Assembly: GCF_001870735.1 (NCBI RefSeq) | Contig: NZ_MORL01000009.1 | Coordinates: 186,001 to 250,000 of the forward strand | Direction: 5' to 3' | DNA: 64,000 bases | DNA from: Arsenicibacter rosenii | Lineage (GTDB): Bacteria; Bacteroidota; Bacteroidia; Cytophagales; Spirosomataceae | Part shown: positions 1 through 8,245 of the stretch, piece after piece | How positions within the stretch are numbered: position 1 is the stretch's first letter | Layout: every line of letters begins with the position of its first letter | Notes under the pieces: model-generated | The model's database searches: none | What the model saw: only the letters and a program-made list of their open reading frames with translations | What the model was told of the DNA's origin: nothing | Position numbers and translations under genes: made by a program

Positions 1-627
1 GGCCACGCCTTCTTTCGCAAAGCAAGCCATCGCACGGCGCATATGCCAGGCCGATGTTATCAATACGCAGCGGTTGGTCTTAAACTGTCGGGCCAGCATC
101 GTCTTTGAGAACGTGGCATTCTCCCGCGTATTTTTTGAGTTCTGTTCAAGGGCAATATCACCGGCCGGTACGCCCGCCGTTTGCAGGAAGGCCGCGACCA
201 TTTGCCCTTCATCATTGACGGCCGGCGTCTGAAACAGGAGATTACCCTGCCCGCCGCTGATCAGAATCTTCTGAATATAGCCATTTTTATACAACCACAG
301 GGCCTGCCCGATACGATCAGCCTCATGCCCGAGTACCGGCCTGACAGGCCTTACGTCAACCAGTCCGTTGATCATGCCGCCGGTCAGCACAACCCCGACC
401 TGTAACCCTGTTTTTTCCGGCACGGGTTGCGGACCGATCTCCCAGCCTTTCAGCAATGCATTGGTCAGGAAGCCATTACCGGTCAGCCAGAACAGGATAA
501 GCGAAATCCCGGTAAACCGGCGCCGAAGACGGGCATCCTTGAGCAAGTAAGCGACTAACAGTGTGCAGAATAGCCAGCCAGCCGGCGTCAGAAAGTAGTA
601 GAGTGTTTTCGAGAAGAAATAAAACAT
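1..627 (-). CDS. YdcF/ElyC-type DUF218 envelope protein, 3' end cut by window edge
   Basis: Reading the complement from the ATG at 627 gives 209 uninterrupted codons that run off the left edge, so the C-terminus is missing. The N-terminus has two hydrophobic stretches (about residues 9-27 and 38-55), followed by a DUF218 (YdcF/SanA/ElyC) domain: VVLTGGMI near residue 80, a DRIGQALWLYKNG helix, ISGGQG, and the family signature TSAWHMRRAM near the cut end. Proteins of this family are inner-membrane anchored and linked to envelope integrity and peptidoglycan or lipid-carrier metabolism; the exact reaction is not established. It is divergent from the downstream TlpA-like gene. The family call is firm, the role is not. 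Confidence 0.85.
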   Translation of the reverse strand, partial: MFYFFSKTLYYFLTPAGWLFCTLLVAYLLKDARLRRRFTGISLILFWLTGNGFLTNALLKGWEIGPQPVPEKTGLQVGVVLTGGMINGLVDVRPVRPVLGHEADRIGQALWLYKNGYIQKILISGGQGNLLFQTPAVNDEGQMVAAFLQTAGVPAGDIALEQNSKNTRENATFSKTMLARQFKTNRCVLITSAWHMRRAMACFAKEGVA

Positions 628-770
628 AGTGTATGCACCAAATACAGCAGGTGTGCGTTAGTATCAAAACTATTGTTGAGCCATTTTTGCCGGATAACGG
701 TAAATCGGACAAAGCGGTACGCTATCCGGCGACGATCCACCTTTTCCACAGTAAAATTCCGCTAAACTCG

Positions 771-778
771 TAAATTTG
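771..778 (+). promoter_or_regulatory. Candidate Bacteroidota -7 promoter element (TAAATTTG)
   Basis: TAAATTTG matches the TAnnTTTG consensus of the Bacteroidota primary sigma factor and lies 35 bases before the ATG at 814, leaving a short leader. No clear -33 TTTG is seen. Confidence 0.45.
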
Positions 779-813
779 TAGAAACTGTACTGAATCAGAT
801 ACGCACGATCTGT

Positions 814-2286
814 ATGAAAAAAATCGTTTGCACTATTTTTTTAGCGCTTGCCGTAACTGCATCGCTGTTGGCCCAAACCACGCCTAAGCCCGCTGAGCGG
901 TTCCGCATTTCGGGGCAGATTAAAGGCCTGAAAGACTCTACCTGCGTGTTGGCCCACTGGTATGGTCCGACGCAATACATTCCTAAAGATACAGCGAAAG
1001 TAGACCCGCAGGGCCGGATGGTGTTCGAAGGCGACAAACTCCCGCAAGGTCTTTACCTGGTATTGACGCCTAAGCAGCGCTATTTTGAGCTGATTATCAC
1101 CGACGAACAGTCGTTTTCGTTTGAGACAGATACGACCAACTTCGTTAGCAACATGAAAACAAAAGGCTCCAAAGAAAATGACGCCTTTTATGGCTATCAG
1201 CAGCAGATGGGCAAATTCTATGAAGAATCCCAGGCCATTGATGCCCAGCGCAAGCTTCGTAACGATGCCGTATCGAACGCCATGTTCAACAAAAAGAAAG
1301 AAGAACTGGCAAAACAGGCGCAGGATTATCGTACTACATTCTTAAAAGATAAAGCAGGTTTATTTACCGTAAAACTACTTTCGGCGTCAGCCGAGCCGGA
1401 GGTACCCAATCCGCCTAAAGCCGCTAATGGCCGGCCGGATTCTCTGTGGCAGTTCAACTATTATAAGCAACATTACTGGGATGGTATCGACCTGACCGAC
1501 GAGCGTTTCCTGCGGACACCAATTTTCCAGCGCAAACTGGAGCGATATGTTAAAGAACTGACTGTACAGACAGCCGATTCGCTGATTAAAGAAGGTGAGT
1601 CGCTGATTGCTAAATCAAAATCGAATAAAGATGTAATGCTTTACATCATTTATTATTTCACCAGCCAGTATGAGCAGCCAAAAATTCTGGGTACCGACGA
1701 AGTTTTCCTGCACATGGCCGAAAAATATTATCTGACTGGTATTATGCCGTTATCGGATGAGTCGGCACGTGACAAGGTTCGGGAACGGGTAAACATCCTG
1801 AAACCACTGATGAATGGCCGTGTTTTACCGGCTCCGACTGTCAGCGATACCCTGAAGCGGCCAATCGATTTTATGAATATCAAGTCGGAGTACCTTGTTG
1901 TATTCCTCTATGATCCCGAGTGTGGTCACTGCCGCGAAGCCACGCCGAAGCTGAAGAAATTCTCGGAAGCGCATAAGAAAGATACCAGAATTCTGGCGAT
2001 TGCCGTTGATAAATCTCCGGAAGACTGGAAAAAATACATCAGGGAGTTTGGCGTTGGCGAATGGCTGAATGGCTATGACTTCACCTTCCGGACCAACTAC
2101 CGGCAACAATATGATGTCTACTCGACCCCGGTTGTGTATGTCCTCGATAAAGACAAACGGATTCTGGCACGCCGGATGCCGGTTGAACAGCTTGACGATT
2201 ACTTCCAGTTCTTAGCCCGCCAGAAACAGGACCTGGCCAAAAAAGATCCGGCAGCCGTTAAAACAGCCGCCCCGAAAGGCAAGTAA
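814..2286 (+). CDS. TlpA-like thiol-disulfide oxidoreductase with DUF4369/DUF5106 domains
   Basis: 490 residues starting with a signal peptide (hydrophobic to about residue 20, ending LLAQ), so exported. A DUF4369-like beta domain (about 30-130) is followed by a helical DUF5106-type region (about 185-330) and a thioredoxin fold (about 345-470). The redox motif is C370-G-H-C373 in PECGHCREATPK, with a cis-proline segment STPVVYVLD further on. Bacteroidota carry many such proteins, thought to reduce or exchange disulfides of exported proteins; the client is unknown. The Lys/Pro/Ala-rich tail after residue 470 lies outside the fold. A strong hairpin terminator follows, so it is probably monocistronic. 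Family assignment is secure. Confidence 0.9.
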   Translation: MKKIVCTIFLALAVTASLLAQTTPKPAERFRISGQIKGLKDSTCVLAHWYGPTQYIPKDTAKVDPQGRMVFEGDKLPQGLYLVLTPKQRYFELIITDEQSFSFETDTTNFVSNMKTKGSKENDAFYGYQQQMGKFYEESQAIDAQRKLRNDAVSNAMFNKKKEELAKQAQDYRTTFLKDKAGLFTVKLLSASAEPEVPNPPKAANGRPDSLWQFNYYKQHYWDGIDLTDERFLRTPIFQRKLERYVKELTVQTADSLIKEGESLIAKSKSNKDVMLYIIYYFTSQYEQPKILGTDEVFLHMAEKYYLTGIMPLSDESARDKVRERVNILKPLMNGRVLPAPTVSDTLKRPIDFMNIKSEYLVVFLYDPECGHCREATPKLKKFSEAHKKDTRILAIAVDKSPEDWKKYIREFGVGEWLNGYDFTFRTNYRQQYDVYSTPVVYVLDKDKRILARRMPVEQLDDYFQFLARQKQDLAKKDPAAVKTAAPKGK

Positions 2287-2312
2287 GGGTGCTGAACCAT
2301 AGATTTTACTAT

Positions 2313-2355
2313 AAAAAAGAGGTGGCGCGAACGAAATTCGCGCCACCTCTTTTTT
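2313..2355. terminator. Bidirectional rho-independent terminator
   Basis: A 19-base arm at 2313-2331 pairs with 2337-2355 around a 5-base loop. It is GC-rich in the core and flanked by an A-run and a T-run, so it can end transcription from both convergent genes (TlpA-like and DUF58). Confidence 0.9.
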
Positions 2356-2394
2356 ATAAATCAGCAACGACCCGCGTCAGCCGGACTAAACGGG

Positions 2395-3306
2395 TTATTT
2401 CATTTTTCCCCGTTTAACGAGGTACGAGGTCAGAATCTGGTCGAATCCGCGGGCGATGTCTGCCTCGATAAAGTCGATTTTGTACTGACCGCACCGCATC
2501 TTCAGTTCCTGAAAGTACGACCGCACCGCTTGCTGATATTCACCCCGGATCTGCCCTGGCTGCAGCTTCACGCGGTCGCCGGTTTCGAGGTCAATAAACT
2601 CGTATGGCCGCTCGTCAAACGCAAAATCTTCTTCGGTTTTCTTGTCGGTTACGTGAAACAGTAAAACTTCATGCAGGTTATGGCGCAGGTGTTGCAAAGC
2701 CGAAAACAAGGCATCTGACTTCTCCACATTTTCGAACATATCGCTGAAAATGACCACCAGTGACCGTTTATTGATCTTTTCGGCCACCTGGTGAATAACA
2801 TCGGCGGCAGATGTTTTCCGCTGGGGCGGCGCCTGGTGCAGCAACTGTTCCAGATGGTTAAATACCTTATGTACATGCGACGGGGTCGACTTCACCTGCG
2901 TCTGTAAATCAATTGTATCGGCAAACGTTGTCAGGCTGACGGCATCTTTCTGACGCTGCAACAGATATGCCAGACAAGCGGCGGCCATGATACTGAACGT
3001 GATTTTGCCATTGTCTTTTTCCGGGTAATACATCGACGACGATGTATCGACCAGCAAGTGGCAGCGCAGGTTTGTTTCCTCCTCGTATCGTTTCACAAAC
3101 AAGCGCTCTGATTTGGCAAACACCTTCCAGTCAATATGGCGGGTGGTTTCACCGGTATTGTAGAGGCGGTGTTCGGCAAACTCAACCGAAAAGCCATGAA
3201 ACGGCGATTTATGTAATCCTGTAATAAACCCTTCGACCAACTGACGCGCCAGGAATTCGACATTTCCGTATTCCCTGACTTGCGACAGACTAAGTTGCTT
3301 TTTCAT
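2395..3306 (-). CDS. DUF58 domain protein with vWA-type metal site
   Basis: 303 residues. The segment GETTRHIDWKVFAKSERLFVK (about 52-72) is the DUF58 signature, and D87-T-S-S-S-M follows as the MIDAS motif (DxSxS) of a von Willebrand A fold continuing to about residue 240. No signal peptide or membrane segment, so cytoplasmic. DUF58 proteins usually sit beside MoxR-type AAA ATPases and BatA/BatB membrane vWA proteins and are thought to act with them in chaperone-like or envelope-stress functions. No such partner is visible here; the upstream side is a non-coding gap and then a divergent gene, so this copy is a solitary gene. Family firm, role unproven. Confidence 0.9.
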   Translation of the reverse strand: MKKQLSLSQVREYGNVEFLARQLVEGFITGLHKSPFHGFSVEFAEHRLYNTGETTRHIDWKVFAKSERLFVKRYEEETNLRCHLLVDTSSSMYYPEKDNGKITFSIMAAACLAYLLQRQKDAVSLTTFADTIDLQTQVKSTPSHVHKVFNHLEQLLHQAPPQRKTSAADVIHQVAEKINKRSLVVIFSDMFENVEKSDALFSALQHLRHNLHEVLLFHVTDKKTEEDFAFDERPYEFIDLETGDRVKLQPGQIRGEYQQAVRSYFQELKMRCGQYKIDFIEADIARGFDQILTSYLVKRGKMK

Positions 3307-3493
3307 AATCCGTTCTTCTCTTTCAGTGTAACACCCCTTCGCTGAGGAGGCAAACAGGCCTGCTTTGTTGATGCTGTATCTCCTAGTTACAACATTAACG
3401 GCTAAATAATGTATTTAGGATGGAATATTTTACGAGTGCTCCTTTTTTATTCCATAAGCATCTGCTAATCCTACAAAACGACCGCATTTTTTA

Positions 3494-3501
3494 TACATTT
3501 G
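3494..3501 (+). promoter_or_regulatory. Candidate -7 element (TACATTTG) for the dehydrogenase pair
   Basis: TACATTTG fits TAnnTTTG and lies 45 bases before the ATG at 3547. The surrounding gap (3307-3546) is AT-rich with no coding signal; it separates this gene from the divergent DUF58 gene. Confidence 0.4.
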
Positions 3502-3546
3502 TTTCTCCTTTGTACGTTTTTACGATAGTTTTTTTAAAACCTACTT

Positions 3547-4140
3547 ATGATGAATAGACGAGACGCCCTCATGCGAGTGGCCGCGTTTATGGGAGCGACC
3601 ATGTCGTTCCCGGCGCTGGCGGACACGCTCGAAGCCTCAGTCGCCAGCCGCGCAGCTACCGGTGCTCCGGTATTTCTGACGGCCGACCAGGATGTGATGG
3701 TAGCAGAATTGGCCGAGGTCATTATCCCGACCACCAATACGCCTGGTGCAAAGGCGGCAAAAGTAAACGAAATCATTGATGTGGTCCTGAAAGACTGTTA
3801 TAAACCGGCCGATCAGCAACGGTTTAAGGAAGGTCTGGATCGTACAAATCAGATTGCCAAAGGCAGTTTCAATAAGTCATTTGTTGAGTGCGACAACAAC
3901 CAGCGGATCGAGGTGGTGAAGATGCTGGAGCAGGAAGCCAAAAAACAGCGCAAGGACATGGCAGGCGCACCGGCCAGCCAACGTTACACGCCGTTTTTCG
4001 CCATGCTGAAAGACCTGACCCTGATGGGGTATTTCACCTCGGAGATCGGTTGTACACAGGCGCTGGAGTACGTGGCCGTTCCGGGGCGTTACGATGGCTG
4101 TATTACGCTCAAACCAGGGCAGAAAGCCTGGGCAATCTAA
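3547..4140 (+). CDS. Gluconate 2-dehydrogenase subunit 3 family protein with Tat-like signal
   Basis: 197 residues. The N-terminus (MMNRRDALMRVAAFMG, then SFPALA) has the twin-arginine and hydrophobic layout of a Tat signal with a plausible cleavage after ALA near residue 25. The rest matches the small subunit family (Gluconate_2-dh3) of periplasmic flavoprotein dehydrogenases: AELAEVIIPTTNTPGAKAAKV, and a late YFTSEIGCTQAL...YVAVPGRYDGC stretch. In such enzymes the small subunit carries the export signal for a large GMC flavoprotein, which here is the next gene 75 bases on. ATG at 3547 or 3550 are both possible starts. Confident family call; substrate unknown. Confidence 0.88.
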   Translation: MMNRRDALMRVAAFMGATMSFPALADTLEASVASRAATGAPVFLTADQDVMVAELAEVIIPTTNTPGAKAAKVNEIIDVVLKDCYKPADQQRFKEGLDRTNQIAKGSFNKSFVECDNNQRIEVVKMLEQEAKKQRKDMAGAPASQRYTPFFAMLKDLTLMGYFTSEIGCTQALEYVAVPGRYDGCITLKPGQKAWAI

Positions 4141-4215
4141 TTTTAATGACCATGACCGCTGAAACTGCCGGAGCCCTTACTCCCGTTTTCACGGTTCATT
4201 ATCCATTGACTGATC

Positions 4216-5934
4216 ATGTACCTAAACATTGATGCCATAAAAGATATTACCTACGACGCAATTGTGGTAGGTTCAGGGATTTCGGGTGGCTGGGCAGCCA
4301 AAGAGCTGACACAGAAAGGCCTGAAAGTATTAATGCTGGAGCGTGGCCGTGATATCAAGCACATCGAAGGCTACACAACCGCGACCAACAACCCGTGGGA
4401 TTTCCCGCACCGTGGCCGGATTACAACCCAGGCAGCCGAAGAGTATTGGGCCAACATGCGTACGGGCTATACCGCCAACGAAGAATGGCGCCACCACTTC
4501 GAGAACGACAAGGAAAACCCGTATCAGGAAACCCGCCCGTTTGACTGGATCCGTGGGTATCACGTGGGTGGCCGCTCACTGATGTGGGGCCGTCAGAGCT
4601 ACCGCTGGAACGAAGAAGACTTCATGGCCAACCTGAAAGACGGTATTTCGGTTGACTGGCCGGTTCGTTACAAAGACATTGCTCCGTGGTATGATTACGT
4701 AGAGCGGTTTATCGGTGTCAGCGGCAGCAAAGACGGTTTATCGGTATTACCGGACGGTCAGTTCCTGCCTGCCATGGACATGAACTGCGTAGAACGCGAA
4801 GTGAAGGCGCGGATTGAAAAACAGTTCGCTGGCCGGAAAGTGACCATGGGCCGTACCGCACACTTAACCCAGCCACAACCACAGCACTATGCACTGGGAC
4901 GTGCTGCCTGTCAGTTCCGGAACCAGTGTATGCGCGGTTGCCCGTACGGCGGTTATTTCAGTACGCAGTCATCGACCTTACCGGCAGCCGTAAAAACCGG
5001 CCGTCTGACACTGCGCCCTGACTCAATTGTCTCTGAAGTACTTTACGACGAAAAACTGGGCAAAGCGAAAGGTGTCCGGGTCATTGACCAGAATACAAAA
5101 GAAGTCCGGGAATATTATGCCCGCATTATCTTCATGAATGCATCGGCCATCGCCAGTGCGTCGATCATGATGAACTCAAAATCAAGCCGCTTCCCGAATG
5201 GTCTGGGTAATGACTCTGATCAGCTGGGCCGTAACATCATGGATCACCACCTGGCCGTTGGTGCGTCGGGTATCTATGAAGGCTTCGACGATAAATACTA
5301 CTATGGCCGCCGCGCCAATGGGGTTTACGTACCTCGTTACCGCAACTGGAACGGCGACAAGCGTGATTACCTGCGTGGATTCGGCTACCAGGGCGGTGCC
5401 GGTCGTGAAGGCTGGGGCCGTGGCAATGGCATGGAAGGCTTCGGTGCCGAGTTCAAGGAAAAACTAACACAGCCCGGCGTCTGGACCATGGGTCTGGGTG
5501 GTTTCGGTGAAGTGTTGCCAAACGAGAAAAACCGCTTTACCCTTTCGCCAACCCAGAAAGATAAGTGGGGCTTACCGGTGGTTGTGTTCGATGCGGCTTA
5601 CGGTGAGAACGAAATCAAGATGCGGAAGGACATGATGAACGACGCCGCCGAAATGCTGGAAGCTGCGGGCGTGAAAAACGTCAATCCCTACAACGACATG
5701 TCGAAAAACATGGGTATCGGTATCCACGAAATGGGTACTGCCCGTATGGGTCATGACCCGAAAACGTCTGTCCTGAACAAGTGGAATCAGGTGCATGCCT
5801 GCAAAAACGTGTTTATGACCGACGGCGCCTTCATGACATCGGCATCCTGCGTAAACCCGTCACTGACTTACATGGCCTTTACGGCACGGGCGGCTAACTA
5901 TGCCGTTCAGGAGATGAAAAAGAAAAATCTCTAG
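4216..5934 (+). CDS. GMC-family FAD-dependent dehydrogenase, large subunit
   Basis: 572 residues. An N-terminal FAD-binding Rossmann motif (VVGSGISGGWAAKEL, about 17-31, then E42-R-G) and a C-terminal GMC domain with HEMGTARMG and the late SCVNPSLTYMAF active-site region. Cysteines C232, C238 and C242 (C-x5-C-x3-C in ACQFRNQCMRGCP) resemble the iron-sulfur cluster site of bacterial GMC sugar and sugar-acid dehydrogenases. There is no signal peptide of its own; with the Tat-tagged subunit just upstream it may be co-exported as a complex. It probably oxidises a sugar, sugar acid or polyol and passes electrons to a cytochrome or quinone; no cytochrome gene is adjacent. Substrate unknown. Confidence 0.9.
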   Translation: MYLNIDAIKDITYDAIVVGSGISGGWAAKELTQKGLKVLMLERGRDIKHIEGYTTATNNPWDFPHRGRITTQAAEEYWANMRTGYTANEEWRHHFENDKENPYQETRPFDWIRGYHVGGRSLMWGRQSYRWNEEDFMANLKDGISVDWPVRYKDIAPWYDYVERFIGVSGSKDGLSVLPDGQFLPAMDMNCVEREVKARIEKQFAGRKVTMGRTAHLTQPQPQHYALGRAACQFRNQCMRGCPYGGYFSTQSSTLPAAVKTGRLTLRPDSIVSEVLYDEKLGKAKGVRVIDQNTKEVREYYARIIFMNASAIASASIMMNSKSSRFPNGLGNDSDQLGRNIMDHHLAVGASGIYEGFDDKYYYGRRANGVYVPRYRNWNGDKRDYLRGFGYQGGAGREGWGRGNGMEGFGAEFKEKLTQPGVWTMGLGGFGEVLPNEKNRFTLSPTQKDKWGLPVVVFDAAYGENEIKMRKDMMNDAAEMLEAAGVKNVNPYNDMSKNMGIGIHEMGTARMGHDPKTSVLNKWNQVHACKNVFMTDGAFMTSASCVNPSLTYMAFTARAANYAVQEMKKKNL

Positions 5935-5948
5935 TCTTTTTTACCGGT

Positions 5949-5983
5949 AAAACGGCACAAGGTGGTCATCTTGTGCCGTTTTT
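5949..5983 (+). terminator. Rho-independent terminator after the GMC gene
   Basis: Perfect stem AAAACGGCACAAG (5949-5961) with CTTGTGCCGTTTT from 5970, 8-base loop, trailing T-run to 5983. It separates the dehydrogenase pair from the signalling genes. Confidence 0.9.
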
Positions 5984-6022
5984 ATATGATATTCGGTCTA
6001 TGTCAGAACGGATATACGAACA

Positions 6023-8212
6023 ATGTGGAAAGTATACGGTCTAATCAGCTTCGTTTTTCTACTATCACACACCAGTGTTGGTCAGGCATTTAATCCTGCC
6101 ATACAAAGCAACGAACAGTCAGGCCTGAGTGCTGCCCAATGTGATCAGTTTATTACCCGGGCGCTCCAAAAGGCCGATCTGCTGTATCAGCGCCAGCAGT
6201 ACCAAAGCACCTATCAGACATACGTACAGGCGCTGGAAACGGCCAGAAGCTGCCCTGCCCCCCGCCATCAGCTTCCTGTACTGATCAGCTTTGCTAAATT
6301 CCTGAAAAGCAGAGGAAATAAAACGGCTGCGCTCGCCTATCTGAAGCAGCACTTACAGATTACGACAGCCCTTAAAAGTCATTCCGATAGCATTGTTAAC
6401 TATTACCGTCAGGCAGATATTTATACCGCCTTCGGCGATTTTCCACGATCGCTGGAGTTATTGTTAAAAGCGCAGGCATTAGCCGAAAAGCCTCCTGTCT
6501 CCTCTTTACTGGTCGAAATCATGTCGGATCTGGGGCTACTCTACAGCCTGGTCGGTGATTACGAAGAAGCCTTCAACTATCAGAAACGGGCGCTGAAGAT
6601 TCTGAAACCGGGCGAAATCAGCAAAGGGAGCGCGCTCATTCTCGCACGCATCGGGGAAAATTACCTGGTCAACAACCGGTTTCGGGAAGCCATCCCTTAT
6701 TTTAAGCAAGCACTTCACCAGACACAGCGCCTGAAGTTAGATACATTTGCTGCTACGGTGATGGGAAATCTGGCACGCGCGTATGTAAACCTGGGCGATT
6801 ATAAACAGACCTTTTATTACGGCATTCCGATCGTAAAAAAGTTTAAACAGGTTAACAACCAGGGCTTTTTAACCTGGACATATGTAACCCTTGCGCGGGC
6901 CTATCTGAATACACAACGACCGGACAGTGCTCTGGTCTTAGCCCTGCCTGCCTACCGAAGCGGAGTGTTACTCGGCAGTAAAGAAAACGCACGGGATGCC
7001 GCCGGTGTACTGGCCGATATTTATGCCCATCAAAAAGACTATCTCAGAGCCTTTCAGTTTCAGAAAGCCTATACCAGCTATAAGGATAGCCTCAACAACG
7101 AACTGACGTCCCGTCGGGTAGCCTATCTGGAGTACAACCAGAAACTTTTACAAAAACAAAGTCAGATTGCGCAGCTCGAAGAAGAGAAAGTGCTCAATAA
7201 CCGGGTGGTCAGCCAGCAGCGCCTGGTTGTACTGATGCTCCTGATTGGTTTAGGTGCCGGCGCGTTTCTGGTCCGAAGCCTGACGCAGGCAAACCATAAA
7301 TTAAAGTACAGTAACCAGTTGCTCGCTATTCAGAAAGCAGAAATTGACGAACAGGCCGGTCAGCTCAAAGCGCGTAACGGCGAGATTGATGCCCAACGAA
7401 AACAGCTGCAAAATACCGTAACGGAACTGCAAAAAACCCAGAATCAGTTAGTACTGAAAGAGAAAATGGCCTCCCTTGGTGAATTAGCAACCGGAATTGC
7501 TCATGAAATTCAAAATCCGCTCAACTTTGTCAACAATTTTGCCATTGTTTCTACTACTTTAGTCTCCGAAATTAAAAATCACCTGAACGAGACAACAGAT
7601 AGCAAACCAAGGCAGGCGGCGGATTCCCTTACGGTAAACCTTGACCGGATTATTCATCATGGCCAGCGGGCAGAATCGATCATTAAAGGAATGCTCCAAC
7701 ACAGCCATTTGGGTACGGGCGACCGGCAACCTGTGGATATCAACGCATTAGCCAGCGACTATTTACAGCAAAGCTATAAAAGTGTATGTCAAAAAAATAA
7801 ACAACTCAACAATGTCCGGCTACACCTGGATTTACAACCTGTTCCGGAAAAGGTAGTGGCAGTGCCACAGGACCTCAGCAGGGTCTTTGTTAACCTGTAT
7901 AATAACGCTTTTTATACGCTGGGCGAGAAACTTTTACAAGCCGCCGATGACTACCAGCCCGGCATTTGGGTGAGTAGTACCTATGTGAATAACCGGGTTA
8001 TTATACGCGTTAAAGACAACGGCATGGGCATACCGGCAAATATTGTACACAAAATTTTTCAACCCTTTTTTACGACCAAACCAACAGGTCACGGAGCAGG
8101 CCTTGGCTTATCTTTAAGCTACGATATTATTACCAAAGGCTACGGAGGACAGTTGATTGTGGATACTCAGTGGGGCAAATTCACCGAGTTTTCAATCAGT
8201 ATACCTGTCTGA
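6023..8212 (+). CDS. TPR-repeat sensor histidine kinase
   Basis: 729 residues. Signal-like N-terminus (to about residue 22), then roughly six tetratricopeptide units (about 35-365) predicted to be outside the cytoplasm, a membrane helix at about 393-413 (VVLMLLIGLGAGAFLV), a coiled coil (about 420-475), then the kinase core. H494 in GIAHEIQNPLN is the phosphoacceptor; the ATP-binding domain shows N-box LYNNAFYTL, DNGMGIP and GAGLGLSLSYDII. The HisKA type (KMASLGELATGIAHE) is typical of Bacteroidota TPR kinases. The hybrid regulator starts 33 bases downstream and is the likely partner. Signal sensed is unknown. Confidence 0.9.
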   Translation: MWKVYGLISFVFLLSHTSVGQAFNPAIQSNEQSGLSAAQCDQFITRALQKADLLYQRQQYQSTYQTYVQALETARSCPAPRHQLPVLISFAKFLKSRGNKTAALAYLKQHLQITTALKSHSDSIVNYYRQADIYTAFGDFPRSLELLLKAQALAEKPPVSSLLVEIMSDLGLLYSLVGDYEEAFNYQKRALKILKPGEISKGSALILARIGENYLVNNRFREAIPYFKQALHQTQRLKLDTFAATVMGNLARAYVNLGDYKQTFYYGIPIVKKFKQVNNQGFLTWTYVTLARAYLNTQRPDSALVLALPAYRSGVLLGSKENARDAAGVLADIYAHQKDYLRAFQFQKAYTSYKDSLNNELTSRRVAYLEYNQKLLQKQSQIAQLEEEKVLNNRVVSQQRLVVLMLLIGLGAGAFLVRSLTQANHKLKYSNQLLAIQKAEIDEQAGQLKARNGEIDAQRKQLQNTVTELQKTQNQLVLKEKMASLGELATGIAHEIQNPLNFVNNFAIVSTTLVSEIKNHLNETTDSKPRQAADSLTVNLDRIIHHGQRAESIIKGMLQHSHLGTGDRQPVDINALASDYLQQSYKSVCQKNKQLNNVRLHLDLQPVPEKVVAVPQDLSRVFVNLYNNAFYTLGEKLLQAADDYQPGIWVSSTYVNNRVIIRVKDNGMGIPANIVHKIFQPFFTTKPTGHGAGLGLSLSYDIITKGYGGQLIVDTQWGKFTEFSISIPV

Positions 8213-8245
8213 TTACCGCACACACCAATAAAGTCAATTTAACCT

